NCBI GenBank assembly: GCA_030998225.1
Contig: JAPYXD010000711.1
Span: forward strand, 1,674,001 to 1,738,000
Source: Diplolepis rosae
Taxonomy: Eukaryota; Arthropoda; Insecta; Hymenoptera; Diplolepididae
Direction: 5' to 3'
DNA: 64,000 bases
Part shown: positions 21,001-31,514 of the stretch, in pieces
Numbering within the stretch: the first letter of the stretch is position 1
Layout: each line of letters starts with the position of its first letter
Made by a program: the position numbers and the translations under genes
Notes under the pieces: generated by a model
The model's input: only the letters and a program-made list of their open reading frames with translations
What the model was told of the DNA's origin: nothing
Databases searched by the model: none

Positions 21001-22807
21001 AATAAAAATGGCAAAAAGCCTAAACAATTTATTATACCTCAAGAGGAAAAAAGCGAAAATTATTTTTCTACTTCTGAAGACGAAGTAAGTGATATGAAAC
21101 CTGAAGATGAAGAGAACTCTGAAAGCTCTTGTATTGAAGAAATTTTTGAAAATGAAAATATCGAAGACACTTTTTATGAACGAAATTCTGAAATAAACAA
21201 AAATTGACAAATAAAAACCAGGGAAAATGTTGAAAATGATAATAATTCAAAATTCGAAGAAAACCGTCCACCCCCAGAGCCCCCTCCAACCAAATCAAAA
21301 TCTACCAGGCAAATTTTAATGAATAAAAATATCGTTGAATGTCGCGATCAATTAACAATGCGAAAAGATAATTATGTATATTTTGTTACAACAAATGGAA
21401 ATCCTCGAGACAACGGATGAAAAAGTCTAGAAAAACGTGGAACCTTAACAAAATTCAAAAACTTACAGAAGGGAACAGCGAAAGAAATTAAAAAAGGAAA
21501 CTATTATCATTTTGCTCTTCCGATTGAAGGAGAAATTCAAGACAATTTATCTGAAACCTTGAATAATATAAAATTGTCAATTTATTCATTACACGAATTA
21601 TCTCAAAAATTGAATTTACGATCAATTAGTATTTCAAAGACTTCAAAAATCAACCATATAGCTTGGGAAGAAATAAAATTAATATTTGATTTAGTTTTTG
21701 CAAATTCTCTTAAGAAAATAATAGTTTGTAATGGCATAACGCAATATCCAACAAAAGAACAAAGATCACAATTAATTGAAGAAGCACACTCCTCAGCATT
21801 AGGAGGCCATAAAGGCGTCACAAAAACTTATAACCGAATTCGCCAAAAATTTTTTTGGGAAAATATGAAAGTCGATATTCAAAATTATATTCAAGGCTGT
21901 TTACAATGCCAAATAAAAAAGTTAGTTCGAGTTAAAACTAAAAATCCTATGGTTATTACCGATACACCCACTACTGCCTTCGAAAAAATATCAATGGATA
22001 TTGTTGGTCCACTACCAGAAACAAAATCTGGAAATTTATATATTCCTACAATACAAGATAATTTTACAAAATATTCTCTGGCAATACCTCTTCCTAATTA
22101 TCAAGCTGGTACAATAGCAGACGCATTCGTGAAAAAAATTTATTTGCATATTTGGATCGCCAAAAGGATTACTGACGGATCAAGCCAGAGATTTTTTAAG
22201 CAATTTATTAAAAAGATTAGCAAAACGCTTTAGAATCAAACAATTTCGTACAACAGCTTTTCACCCGCAATCCAATGGATCACTTGAACGATCACATCAT
22301 GTCCTAGGTGAATATCTTAAACAATTTGTAGCAAAAAATTCAGAATGGGATGATTGGCTAGAACTAGCAATGTTTTCATATAACACAAGTGTACACGAAG
22401 CCACAAAATGTACGCCTTACGAATTAGTTTTTGGCAAATTAGCCCGTGAACCATCTAGTGAACCTCTATCACAAAATGAAAAATTGCAAACCTATGATGA
22501 TTATTTGATCAATTTTGTCACATAACTGCATGAAATGCGAACACAAGCAAGAGAAAACCTCATAAAGGCAAAAGAAAAATCAAAATTGTACCGCGACAGA
22601 AAAATAAATCCCTTGGAAATAAAAATTGGGGGTAATGTATTCTTATTAAAAGGAGGAAAAATTAAAAAGCTGGATAATCAATACACAGGACCTCACGAAG
22701 TTTTAGATGTACTAGGAAAAGGAAATGTAAAAATCAACATAAAAGGAAAACCGACAGTAGTTCACGTCAATCGAATAAAAAGATCGCACATAAATATACA
22801 AAATTGA
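17952..22807 (+). pseudogene. pol: pol of the gypsy element: protease, RT, RNase H, AT-hook spacer, integrase
   Basis: The frame opens at 17952, overlapping gag by 67 bases in the -1 frame; the first ATG is 18066. Protease: MMIDTGAGRNLI (Asp at 18147). RT: VLDFRKLNEKTIGDSYPLP, FSVFDLATGFHHIK and YLDDVVIL (19458), all catalytic residues kept. Frameshift in the A-run 19615-19620. RNase H: TTDASGY at about 19900 and AYASRSLSDAEK. Integrase: HHCC finger (21783-21912), then Asp in SMDIVGP (21994), Asp in IQDNFT (22052) and Glu in SNGSLERS (22281 on). Stops: 20120 TGA, 20348 TAA, 21205 TGA, 21418 TGA, 22523 TAA. Further frameshifts near 20915 and in the A-run 22132-22138. All stops fit single G:C to A:T changes. 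Confidence 0.88.
20740..21205 (+). other. AT-hook and acidic spacer domain inside pol
   Basis: Between RNase H and integrase the reading shows two AT-hooks, RKPRGRPRKN and KRKRGRPRKQ, about 25 residues apart. A Ser-Asp-Pro tandem follows, built from a 12-bp DNA repeat (GATCCTGATTCT, near 20918-20960), then an acidic stretch rich in Glu and Ser (SENYFSTSEDEVSDMKPED). AT-hooks bind the minor groove of AT-rich DNA. A frameshift lies at the start of the 12-bp repeat. It may be a chromatin-targeting module fused to the polyprotein. Confidence 0.7.
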
Positions 22808-23379
22808 TTAACTGAATTTGAATTCAAACTTAAAATAATATAAACTTTGAATAAAACCAAAGCGTTTAGAATAACTAAACCAGGAAATGTCTTAAACAAA
22901 AAGATACTTTGAAATTTTATTCTAATCATATTTTTTCTATTTCAGAGATTCGAGAAGCTCACTGTACCTTCAAATTGCAATGAAAAAATTTCAATATATT
23001 TCATGGTCTTTTTTTTTCAGAGCAAATTAAACTTCTTAAACTAGCAAGTATTTGACAAATTGATCAAAGTTTTTCAGTTTGTTCAGCACAAACTAAAAAT
23101 CTAATATAATCACACAAAAATTATACCTCTCTAAAATTCTTATAAATACTTTCTTCATATTTGATTCAATCATTTTTGTTTTTGTTCATTGAATATTTAA
23201 AAAACAAACTAATAACCTTTTTAGTAAGAAAAATGCTAGTTTTTATTCGAATCAACATTTGATTTTATCACTTAAAGAAAAATATAGAAATATTTGCATT
23301 TTCCTTCTTTTTTCGATGAAAAAAAAGCCTTTTTCTGACAAGAATAAATAAGCACTTCATAACTGGTGCCATCATAAAT
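22808..23379 (+). other. 3-prime region before the downstream LTR
   Basis: AT-rich, no env-like or other frame. A purine run (GATGAAAAAAAAG, 23316-23328) is the best polypurine-tract candidate. It lies about 50 bases before the point where LTR homology begins, which suggests that the true LTR starts near 23330. Confidence 0.5.
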
Positions 23380-24265
23380 ACCAATAAAGGGATCAAGACA
23401 GCATTACAGCGAGTGTGATTTTATCGACGCAAGTTATAGACAAATCTACAGATCAATAGGATGATCAATATGAAATTACCATGTGTCGTTATAATACCCA
23501 CACATGATAACAAATCGACTGACCCAGAGAGAAAGTGAATGCAGCCCTACAATACCAACACACTACCGTCATAACATGCGACTTGTAATAGCATGTGACT
23601 TGTAATAACATGCGACTGGTCATAGCATGTTACTCGTCATAGTTCACCTTTCAAAGTTCTATAAAAAGCGAAAGTTCCAAGAGAAGTCAGTCCAGTACAT
23701 CTCTACACCGAGAGTTCAGTTAGTCAACGTTCGATTTCTAAAATGTGACCAACGCGAGTCCAGTCCAGTGCCATCGAATCTATACCGCGAGTGCAATCCA
23801 GTCAGTCCAGCTTCTCCAGATTTCTACCGCTACTCAACCCGAATTCTAACTCGGCGCTGAGTTCAACGACATTAGAAAGTAAAGGGGAATCGCCTTCCAA
23901 ATTCTCTCGAAACTGGGATCGAAGAATCAACTAGATCAACTGTCTAGATTACGAATTTACTATACAGCAGCAACTATCTGAAGATTACAAGTTACACTCA
24001 ACTGACCACATTCGCTTACTGGACTCAATTGATCATCAATCAATTCAAACTCAGGATAACTAAAAGGGTATTTCTAATTACGATTCTATATTTACATTTC
24101 CATGTTGCTTACCTGATATAATTTCAATTGTCAATAAATATATTTTATATACCTAACCCTTCTCAATCACTGACTATTCCTCATCCCTTAGAGAGGATCC
24201 TTCTGATCCTGACATAAAACGAGGAGATCTTTTAAGAAGAGAAATGTTACGTTTCTGACGTAACA
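23380..24265 (+). repeat. 3-prime LTR of the 10.3-kb gypsy element
   Basis: 886 bp aligned to the 5-prime LTR, with TATA at 23660, initiator at 23687 and AATAAA at 24133. It ends GACGTAACA; the next base is already coding sequence of the minus-strand gypsy-like element. Confidence 0.9.
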
Positions 24266-25600
24266 GTATGTTATGTAATGGATCTAGAATTATTGCACAA
24301 TTCGGTATATACTCATGAGAAAAGTTATTTTTTCCTAAAAATTGTTTAAGGTTTTTCTGTGTTGTTGGGGTTAAAGTTTTTTTATTGAGGTTAAATTATC
24401 TTTTACAGGTCGTACTGAGTTGTTCTGAATTATATGACCAAGATATTTTACTGAGTCTGAAGCGAATGTACATTTTTTAAATTTTAGTCTAAAACCTTCT
24501 TTTATTATTGCTTCTAGTGTTCGTTTTATATGTTTGATGTGTTCTTCAAAAGAATCTGAATATATTAAGATATCATCAATGTAATTTACCACAAATCCAG
24601 TGAGTTCGTGTTTTCTTAAGATGTTGCTTAGTATCCTTTGGAAGATTGCTGGTGATGTTTTCAATCCAAGAGGTGGACAGGTCCATTGAAAGTGTCCATC
24701 TTGAGTGACAAATCCTGTTTTTTTTCTATCCTCAATTCGTAGTGGTACGGACCAAAATTCTGAGTTTATATCTAACGTAGTGAAGTATTTGCAATTTCTT
24801 GTCTTCATTATTAGGTCATCTATTAATGAAAATGGTTGGACCTGTGGCATAATAATTTTATTAAAGTCTCTAAAATCTACGCATAATCTTTTTTTTTTTA
24901 TCATCCTTTTTATATGCCAGTGTAACTGGGGCTGCAAAAGGGCTGTACGATTCTTCTATTAAATTTCTCTTCAGGAATATCGATATCTGTTCTTCTATTT
25001 CTTTCTTGTCTTCTACTGTGCATCTGTATGGCCTCTTGCTGCAGCATTTATCTACTAGTAGATCTATGTGAGCTTCATAATCTTTAACAGTTCCAATGTC
25101 GTATTTATCTTTGGCAAATACTGTTTTGTAATCTTCTATTATTTTTCCTATCTCATTTTGCTTTTGGTAGTCCAGATGATGTATTGTAATCTCATTTTCT
25201 TTCTCTTGTATGTGTTCGTTAAAATAAATCGAATAAATTTACATCTTACTATCTTTATCTTCTTCTTTGTTCAAGTTTTTCTCAATTGTATTTTTTAATG
25301 TTTTTATATCTGGTTTATTTTTTTGTTTTATCTTCAAATTTTCATTTTGAGTAATCCTAAATTTCTTTATCATATCTAACCCTATTAAGAAATCATCAAA
25401 ATCTTCTTCTTTAATTATATATTAAAAATCTTTATTTTTATAGTTATAAAACCATCCGTTTTTTAACACCATTAACCGTTTTCATGTATGCTGTATTTAC
25501 GTTTTCTATTTTTTCTTTTACTTTTATCAGTCTCGAATTTATTAAAGAGATCTGTGAACCTGAGTCATAGAGGTCACTTACCTCTAATTTATCTTCTATT
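24266..25600 (-). pseudogene. Second gypsy-like pol: protease and RT, cut at its 3-prime end by the LTR
   Basis: Minus-strand reading. The protease active site SDLYDSGSQISLINS lies near 25520-25580. RT: KKRLCVDFRDFNKIIMPQVQP, YFTTLDINSEFWSVPL, FQWTCPPLGLKTSPAIFQR, then FVVNYIDDILIYSDSFEEH (YIDD) and KYLGHIIQNN. A frameshift near 24380 is followed by LTPTTQKNLKQFLGK and IIPNCAII-like sequence running exactly to 24266. RNase H and integrase are absent. A frameshift in the T-run near 24895 separates the RT N-terminal residues (SYSPFAAPVTLAYKKDD). The family differs from the 13930 element and from the 1961/10960 relics. Confidence 0.8.
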
Positions 25601-25689
25601 AGTAGTTTGATCTTAATTAATGGCGTGATCTCTCGTTTTTTTATCTGTATTTAAATCTACTTCTAACAGAATTACTATTCACATTTCTA

Positions 25690-26815
25690 ACATGGTTCGT
25701 TTTTTCATTTTTGGTGTCTTTTGTCTTGAACCAACATGCTTCTTCGGGGTGATATCTGCTCCCTTTATTCAAGTTTTCACACGTTTTACACGATTTTTCC
25801 CTTCAACTCTTATTTTGTGTCCAAAGTTACTATTGTTCGATTTTGTAGTAATTTATTTGTATACTATACCTTCGTATTTTCTAATTTCGTTAAATAAATC
25901 TGTACTATCTTCCAGATCGTCTATGTTTATTTTATTTAAGATAAATTCTGGTAAACCAGTTGCAATGAGATCGATCAATATTTTTGAATCAATAAATTTG
26001 TTTATGTCTAGTATGGGTCTTTCTTTTTTCATCACATAATCAATTAAGAGCCCTTCTTTATATCTGAATGCAAATGCGTATGTGACCATGTTCCAGCCTC
26101 TGTTTTGAAATGTTTCTAGGAATTTTTCTTTCCACTCTTTCCATTAAGAATTCGTTGTTAGTTTTGTTGCCATTGAGCTGTACCAATCCAAACAGGATTT
26201 TTCTGAGAATAATCTCAAAATTTCTATTTTTGTTTCATCTGTTGGTACGTTGAATCGTATACACTCTTTTTCATAAATTTCCATCCATTGTGTTGCATTT
26301 GAATTTTTACTTGTGAATTTCTCTAAAATGAATTTTTCTGAGATGTGTTTTAGATTCTGTTGACCTTCTTTGTTTTCTGTTGCTTCAACTAATTTTTCTA
26401 GGATTTTTTTTAGGTCATCCTTGTTTTCTACTTCTTGTTCTTTAACTATTTTTTCTAAATATTGATCCATAAATTGTATGTTTTCATCTTCATCTATAGA
26501 TGTATCTTTCAAGGCTCCTTCTACTTTTATCCAAACTTTCCTGTTTTGATGTCTTCTTTTTAAGCTATTCTTTACTTTTGAAAAATTTGGTGTCTTTATG
26601 AGTTCTTTGTGATTATTTATTGTTCTTACATCCTCCGGTATTGCAAAACATTTTCCCTCTTCCGAAGTGATTGAGGTTATGGCAATCACGTTAGTTTTTC
26701 CATCACTTCCTGTTATTACAGCAAATTCGAACGGGAGTTTTACCATTTTCTCTCTTTTTTTTGTGACTAGAAATGTCGTTTTATAAGACAATTTTTCTTT
26801 CTTGAGGATTTTCAA
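25690..26815 (-). pseudogene. gag of the second gypsy-like element
   Basis: A 223-residue frame from ATG at 26815 to 26144 starts MKILKKEKLSYKTT and holds a predicted coiled segment (EKIVKEQEVENKDD) and the capsid block WMEIYEKECIRFNVP...EILRLFSEKSCLDWYSS. After a frame change it goes on at 26089-25853 with YAFAFRYKEG and LIDLIATGLPEFI, a typical capsid end. A CCHC finger follows in yet another frame at about 25730-25800: CKTCENLNKG...YHPEEACWF. Stops and shifts make it inactive. It leads directly into the pol relic. Confidence 0.7.
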
Positions 26816-28082
26816 AGTGAAATAACTAGAAATTGATTCTTTGTAAACAAAGTAAATATTTATTTTGTTTTACACGTCCTATTAACACTATTATTTATAC
26901 AATGTACAATCTTACCTGTAAACAAAGAAACGACGTTTAAAGTTTATTATCTATCACTTCTTTATTTGCGCTCTATATAATTTTATAAATCCGTTTTTAT
27001 AAATCTTTCATCTGTCTTATCAACATGTCCTCGTCTCTCTTTTCTATCTCTTTCTCTCCTTCTTAATCTTAGTGGTTTCCTGTATCACCACTCTACAATC
27101 GCGCGATGCGCGGTAATATTTAAATGAAAGGAATACTATTTCTTTACATATATATGTAGAAGAAATAGCTTTGTTGTATAATTTATAATTCAAGTCAAAG
27201 TGATATTATTTTTCTAAGGTTTCATACAGTAGGTTCAAGGTTTTCAGAAATGTGTAACATTTTTATATATATATTTTCCTATCAATTGTAACTCGGCATT
27301 TTTCTTCCGTACATAAATTTTTGTAACATTATGCATATTTTATTTGTATTTCTAGCTATAACATAGACATTTTTATTATAAAATTACTATTAATCAAATA
27401 ATTTTGCGTGATTTGCAGCATCAGCCTTTATACAAGTACGTTAAAAAAAATTCTTTATCAATAAAACATGTAAGTAAATTTTATTTATAAAACAATGTAA
27501 AAATTATATTAATTTATATTAAATTCTTTAGATTTCTACGTTCTTACAGTTTTTAGAATTTTATTATCTAATAGATATAGCCTATGCTATTTACTAAGCG
27601 GAGAAGTACAGTTTACTTTATTTGTATTTGCTTGGGCGTGGTACAAGCGCAGGCCCTTATGACCATTAGCCTAAACTATTCACGATATTTTCGGAAATGG
27701 CTAATCGCTAAACTATATACTGCTGTAGCTCTACGCAGTTTTATGTATTCATTTACAAGAGAATAGTTAATAAGAATATCTAAAAAGGAATACGATTGTG
27801 GGTGGTATATTTTGGTCAAAGTTTCAAAGTGCAAGTTTATTACCTTTACCAATTGCTAAGCAAAATTCAAATCTTTATATTGACGCAGCTGCACATTCAT
27901 CTTGAAAAGTTTTCGAATCTATATAGTATTTGAAAAAGATATTGAGATTTAAAGGTATTTACGATAGTTTGGGAAGTTCGACAAAAGCTTAAAATAAAAT
28001 AAAGTAGTTTCACAGTGTTATAAGAATAATAATTACCAAAGGTCATGATGTTGATGTTAAAATCGTCTGAGAATCCATATTG
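26816..28082. other. AT-rich sequence, possibly the leader/LTR of the minus-strand gypsy
   Basis: Lies upstream of that element's gag, where its leader and 5-prime LTR would be. A pyrimidine-rich block (CGTCTCTCTTTTCTATCTC) and a small palindrome (CGCGCGATGCGCGG, 27110-27125) are visible. LTR borders cannot be set because the other LTR is lost. No gene is seen. Confidence 0.35.
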
Positions 28083-28146
28083 TGTGAAGGTATGAAGGGT
28101 AGAAAAAACGACTTCTTCAGACAATAATAAGTAATGATAAGTTGTA

Positions 28147-28185
28147 TTCGACGTTTCGAAGTCATGTGCGACTTCCTCATCAGGA
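28147..28185 (-). ncRNA. Hammerhead ribozyme core, left arm
   Basis: On the minus strand: CTGATGA (complement of 28177-28183), a 6-bp stem II GAAGTC/GACTTC, then GAAAC (complement of 28153-28157) followed by GTC and G. GAAACGTC supplies the conserved GAAA and the usual GUC cleavage triplet, and the self-complementary ACGT could form helix III in a dimer. Such minimal hammerheads are established in Penelope-like elements. Confidence 0.7.
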
Positions 28186-28877
28186 CAAAATTGACATTAG
28201 TCAAATATAAAATTGAAGTACATCATCGGTCAAATCCAAGAGTAAAAACAAAAATCGTCAAAAATGATCAATTAAAAAGTACAGTATTCGTCTCTCTGTA
28301 TGAAAGAAATTAGAAAGAAATTAGAAAGGATAGTATAAAAATAATATCATAAAGTTTAAAATAAGAAATCACTGAGCGGATACTATATTAATAACTAATA
28401 TAAACATAAAAAATAATTACCTAAAAATCCATGTGAGAACAGTATAATAAATTTTTTTTGGAAAAATAACAGAAACTATTCGATTTAAACATGTAACAGT
28501 AACAATTTGTTATAAACATCATATTAAAGTGATGGAAAGAGATATATAGTATGTGTCAACGAGACAAAAGTTCAAGCTATACTGAAAGGCGAGTAGAGAG
28601 GCAATAAATTCATAAATAAACATGGAGTAGGTAACATACTGAACTGAGATTTGGAAAGTGCTGTAATGTAAAAGTGAGAAATATTGTAAATTACTGAATA
28701 AAATTAGTATTGAAATTAAATTAAAATAAATACAGATTAATAATAGGACGGAGGAAACTAATGAAGACATGGAAACAAAGCATGAAAATGAGATTTTTTA
28801 TTTACATTTGGAATTTAAGAGTTCTTTCAAGATCACATTATAAGAAGGGATATAATTCTTTAAGTCTGTAATAACGC

Positions 28878-29046
28878 TCAAGCAATTATTTCCTTCTTTT
28901 TTATGTAAAAAATTTCCGCTAAGCATCTTTTAAAATAATTATTTTCTTTGTGTAAAATTAATAAGTTATCCCAATTAAAATCATGATTAAATTCTAATAT
29001 ATGTTTGCTAACAACGTTGTGATATTTCTCATTAAGTTTAATATTA
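28878..29046 (-). pseudogene. Inverted copy of the Penelope GIY-YIG C-terminus
   Basis: Minus-strand copy of the last 50 or so residues of the endonuclease frame (LNEKYHNVVSKHILEFNHDF to EIFYIKKKEIIA). The arm then breaks off at 29046, in the middle of the domain. Confidence 0.8.
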
Positions 29047-30724
29047 TTAAGGAAAGTGTTCGTAATTTGGAAAAAACATTGCTGAATTCGGAAATCAAAG
29101 ATATTTTTAACCATCTTAATTTTCTTAACTCTAAAATGAATAATATTTTGATTGACCTTGGGAATTCAGCCCATCCTGATCTATACATTGAAATTATGAA
29201 TAATCATATTAATTTTGACCGCTGTATTAGAAACAAATCAAAAAAATTAGAAAAGAAATTTCAGATTTTAATAAGTTCAACTAAAAGAAGCAATTCTTAT
29301 ATTGTTTTTGATGATTCTCAACAAAATTTAAAATTAACTTATAAATCGTACAATGACAATAAACAAGTTAATGATCCTTGGTTCAAGAATCTTAGTGACA
29401 CTGCGATTCCGAATTCAGTGAATGATATCTTAAGACTAGGTCAAAATTTAGCTCTCCTCACTTAACCTCTAAACAAAATATTATTTTTCCGATTGTAAAA
29501 GGTGTGGAATCGAACATGAATTTTATCGAAAGTGAGGAAAATAGAGATATTTTAAGACACAGAATTTTAAATTCAGCAAAATTATATTTAAATAATCCTA
29601 AAACAATATTATTTCTCAAAATGATAGAATTTTTGCACAAAAAATAGTGAAAACTAAACAATTTTTAAAAACTAACGAACAACTTTTAGTAACTCATGCA
29701 GATAAAGGTAACATAACGGTTGTACTCAATCTCAGTTATGATGGTCAGATGTTCGAACTGTTAAATGACATTTCCACCTATAAAAAATTTCATAACCCTG
29801 AAAATATGTTGAAGAAAAATACTTTTCGAATCATAGACTTTTGGAGGAGCAAAGGATATTTGGGTGATAATTTAAAACGTAAAGATATTTTATGTGAAAA
29901 TACTAATTTACCGAGAATTTATGGACTTCCTAAAATACATAAACAAAATTGAGAGCAATAACTCGATTTCTTTTTTAAATATTGAAATTATTAGATGTAA
30001 AGATGGAACTATTCTTACTAATTGGCACAAAAAAGATACATATTCTGGTAGATTTATAAATTTCTTTTCAAATCATCCGATAAAACAGAAATCAGCAAAA
30101 ATTAAAAATTTAGTTGACTCAGCCATACTCTTATCATATCATTCTTTTCACCAAAAAAATTTATCAATAGTTAGAAAACTTTTAGAGCTTAATAGTAATA
30201 ATTAATAATAATTCATTGACTATCACATACAACGTAAAATTTTATATAATCACAAAAATAACAACAATTTTACTAACAATAATGAAAATAACAAATTTGA
30301 TTCTAGAAGATTGGTATCTATTCCATTCTATGGTAATATTTCATTTACAATAAAAAGAATATTATCTGATTTTAATTTTAATACAATTTTTAGACTTGAT
30401 TCAAAGTTAGACAATATGATTGAACTTGGCAAAGAACCATTGGATATTTGTGAACAATCTAATGTGGTTTACAAGATCACCTGTAAACAATGCAAAGAAA
30501 CATATATAGGTCAGACTGGTAGATTGCTCCGAACTAGAGGAAATGAACATAGTAACAATATTGAACTTAATGAGAAATATCACAACGTTGTCAGCAAACA
30601 TATATTAGAATTTGATCATGATTTTAATTGGAATAACTTATTAATTTTACACAAAGAAAATAATTATTTTACAAGATGCTTAGCGGAAATTTTTTACATA
30701 AAAAAGAAGGAAATAATTGCTTGA
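29047..30724 (+). pseudogene. Penelope-like RT and GIY-YIG endonuclease, internally deleted
   Basis: N-terminal part (29047-29465, then other frames to 29640) is followed by the RT entry blocks THADKGNITVVLN and LPRIYGLPKIHK (about 29910-29940), diagnostic for Penelope-like RT. Directly after KIHKQN the reading jumps to IESNNSISFLNIEI; the intervening RT palm with its catalytic aspartates is missing, so a deletion lies near 29945-29955. The C-terminal part (30311-30724) is a GIY-YIG endonuclease: VVYKITCKQCKETYIGQTGR, TRGNEH and a Cys2-His arrangement. Three frames are used, so frameshifts near 29455, 29640 and 29945 break the ORF; a stop lies near 30204. Confidence 0.85.
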
Positions 30725-31410
30725 GCGTTATTACAGACTTAAAGAATTATATCCCTTCTTATAATGTGATCTTGAAAGAACTCTTAAATTCCAAATGTAA
30801 ATAAAAAATCTCATTTTCATGCTTTGTTTCCATGTCTTCATTAGTTTCCTCCGTCCTATTATTAATCTGTATTTATTTTAATTTCAATACTAATTTTATT
30901 CAGTAATTTACAATATTTCTCACTTTTACATTACAGCACTTTCCAAATCTCAGTTCAGTATGTTACCTACTCCATGTTTATTTATGAATTTATTGCCTCT
31001 CTACTCGCCTTTCAGTATAGCTTGAACTTTTGTCTCGTTAACACATACTATATATCTCTTTCCATCACTTTAATATGATGTTTATAACAAATTGTTACTG
31101 TTACATGTTTAAATCGAATAGTTTCTGTTATTTTTCCAAAAAAAATTTATTATACTGTTCTCACATGGATTTTTAGGTAATTATTTTTTATGTTTATATT
31201 AGTTATTAATATAGTATCCGCTCAGTGATTTCTTATTTTAAACTTTATGATATTATTTTTATACTATCCTTTCTAATTTCTTTCTAATTTCTTTCATACA
31301 GAGAGACGAATACTGTACTTTTTAATTGATCATTTTTGACGATTTTTGTTTTTACTCTTGGATTTGACCGATGATGTACTTTAATTTTATATTTAACTGG
31401 TGCCAATTTT

Positions 31411-31449
31411 GTCCTGATGAGGAAGTCGTACATGACTTCGAAACGTCTA
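31411..31449 (+). ncRNA. Hammerhead ribozyme core, right arm
   Basis: CTGATGA at 31414-31420, stem II GAAGTC/GACTTC with a six-base loop, GAAAC at 31440-31444, then GTC. It differs from the left copy at a few positions (for example T after GTC), but the catalytic core is intact in both. Confidence 0.7.
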
Positions 31450-31514
31450 ATACAACTTATCATTACTTATTATTGTCTATAGGAGTCGTTTTTTCTACCC
31501 TTCATACCTTCACA

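Larger units (their letters stand above)
13930..24265 (+). mobile_element. Full-length Ty3/gypsy LTR retrotransposon, 10.3 kb
   Basis: Layout: LTR, tRNA-type primer site, long repeat-rich leader, gag, pol (protease, RT, RNase H, spacer, integrase), 3-prime region, LTR. Domain order RT-RNaseH-integrase places it in Ty3/gypsy; no env-like ORF follows integrase. The LTRs differ by about six substitutions plus one 17-bp and one 4-bp indel over 886 aligned bases, so insertion was recent. Gag has one and pol five nonsense codons plus three frameshifts, so this copy cannot make its own proteins. The 5-prime LTR appears to lack about 50 bp and no target duplication is visible. Confidence 0.9.
28083..31514 (+). 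mobile_element. Penelope-like element with 964-bp terminal inverted arms
   Basis: A plus-strand Penelope-like coding region (29047-30724) is flanked by arms of equal length, 28083-29046 and 30551-31514, which are near-perfect reverse complements. The right arm is the element's own GIY-YIG end plus 3-prime tail; the left arm is an inverted copy of it. Penelope-like elements are known for such partial inverted or tandem terminal copies. Each arm carries a hammerhead-ribozyme core. The reverse-transcriptase core is deleted, so this copy is non-autonomous. Confidence 0.85.

Noticed and set aside
20962..21207. Independent acidic small gene
   Set aside because: It continues the pol spacer after a one-base frameshift in the 12-bp repeat; not a separate gene.
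22808..23379. env-like third ORF that would make the gypsy element an errantivirus
   Set aside because: No open frame, signal peptide or membrane segment is present between integrase and the LTR.
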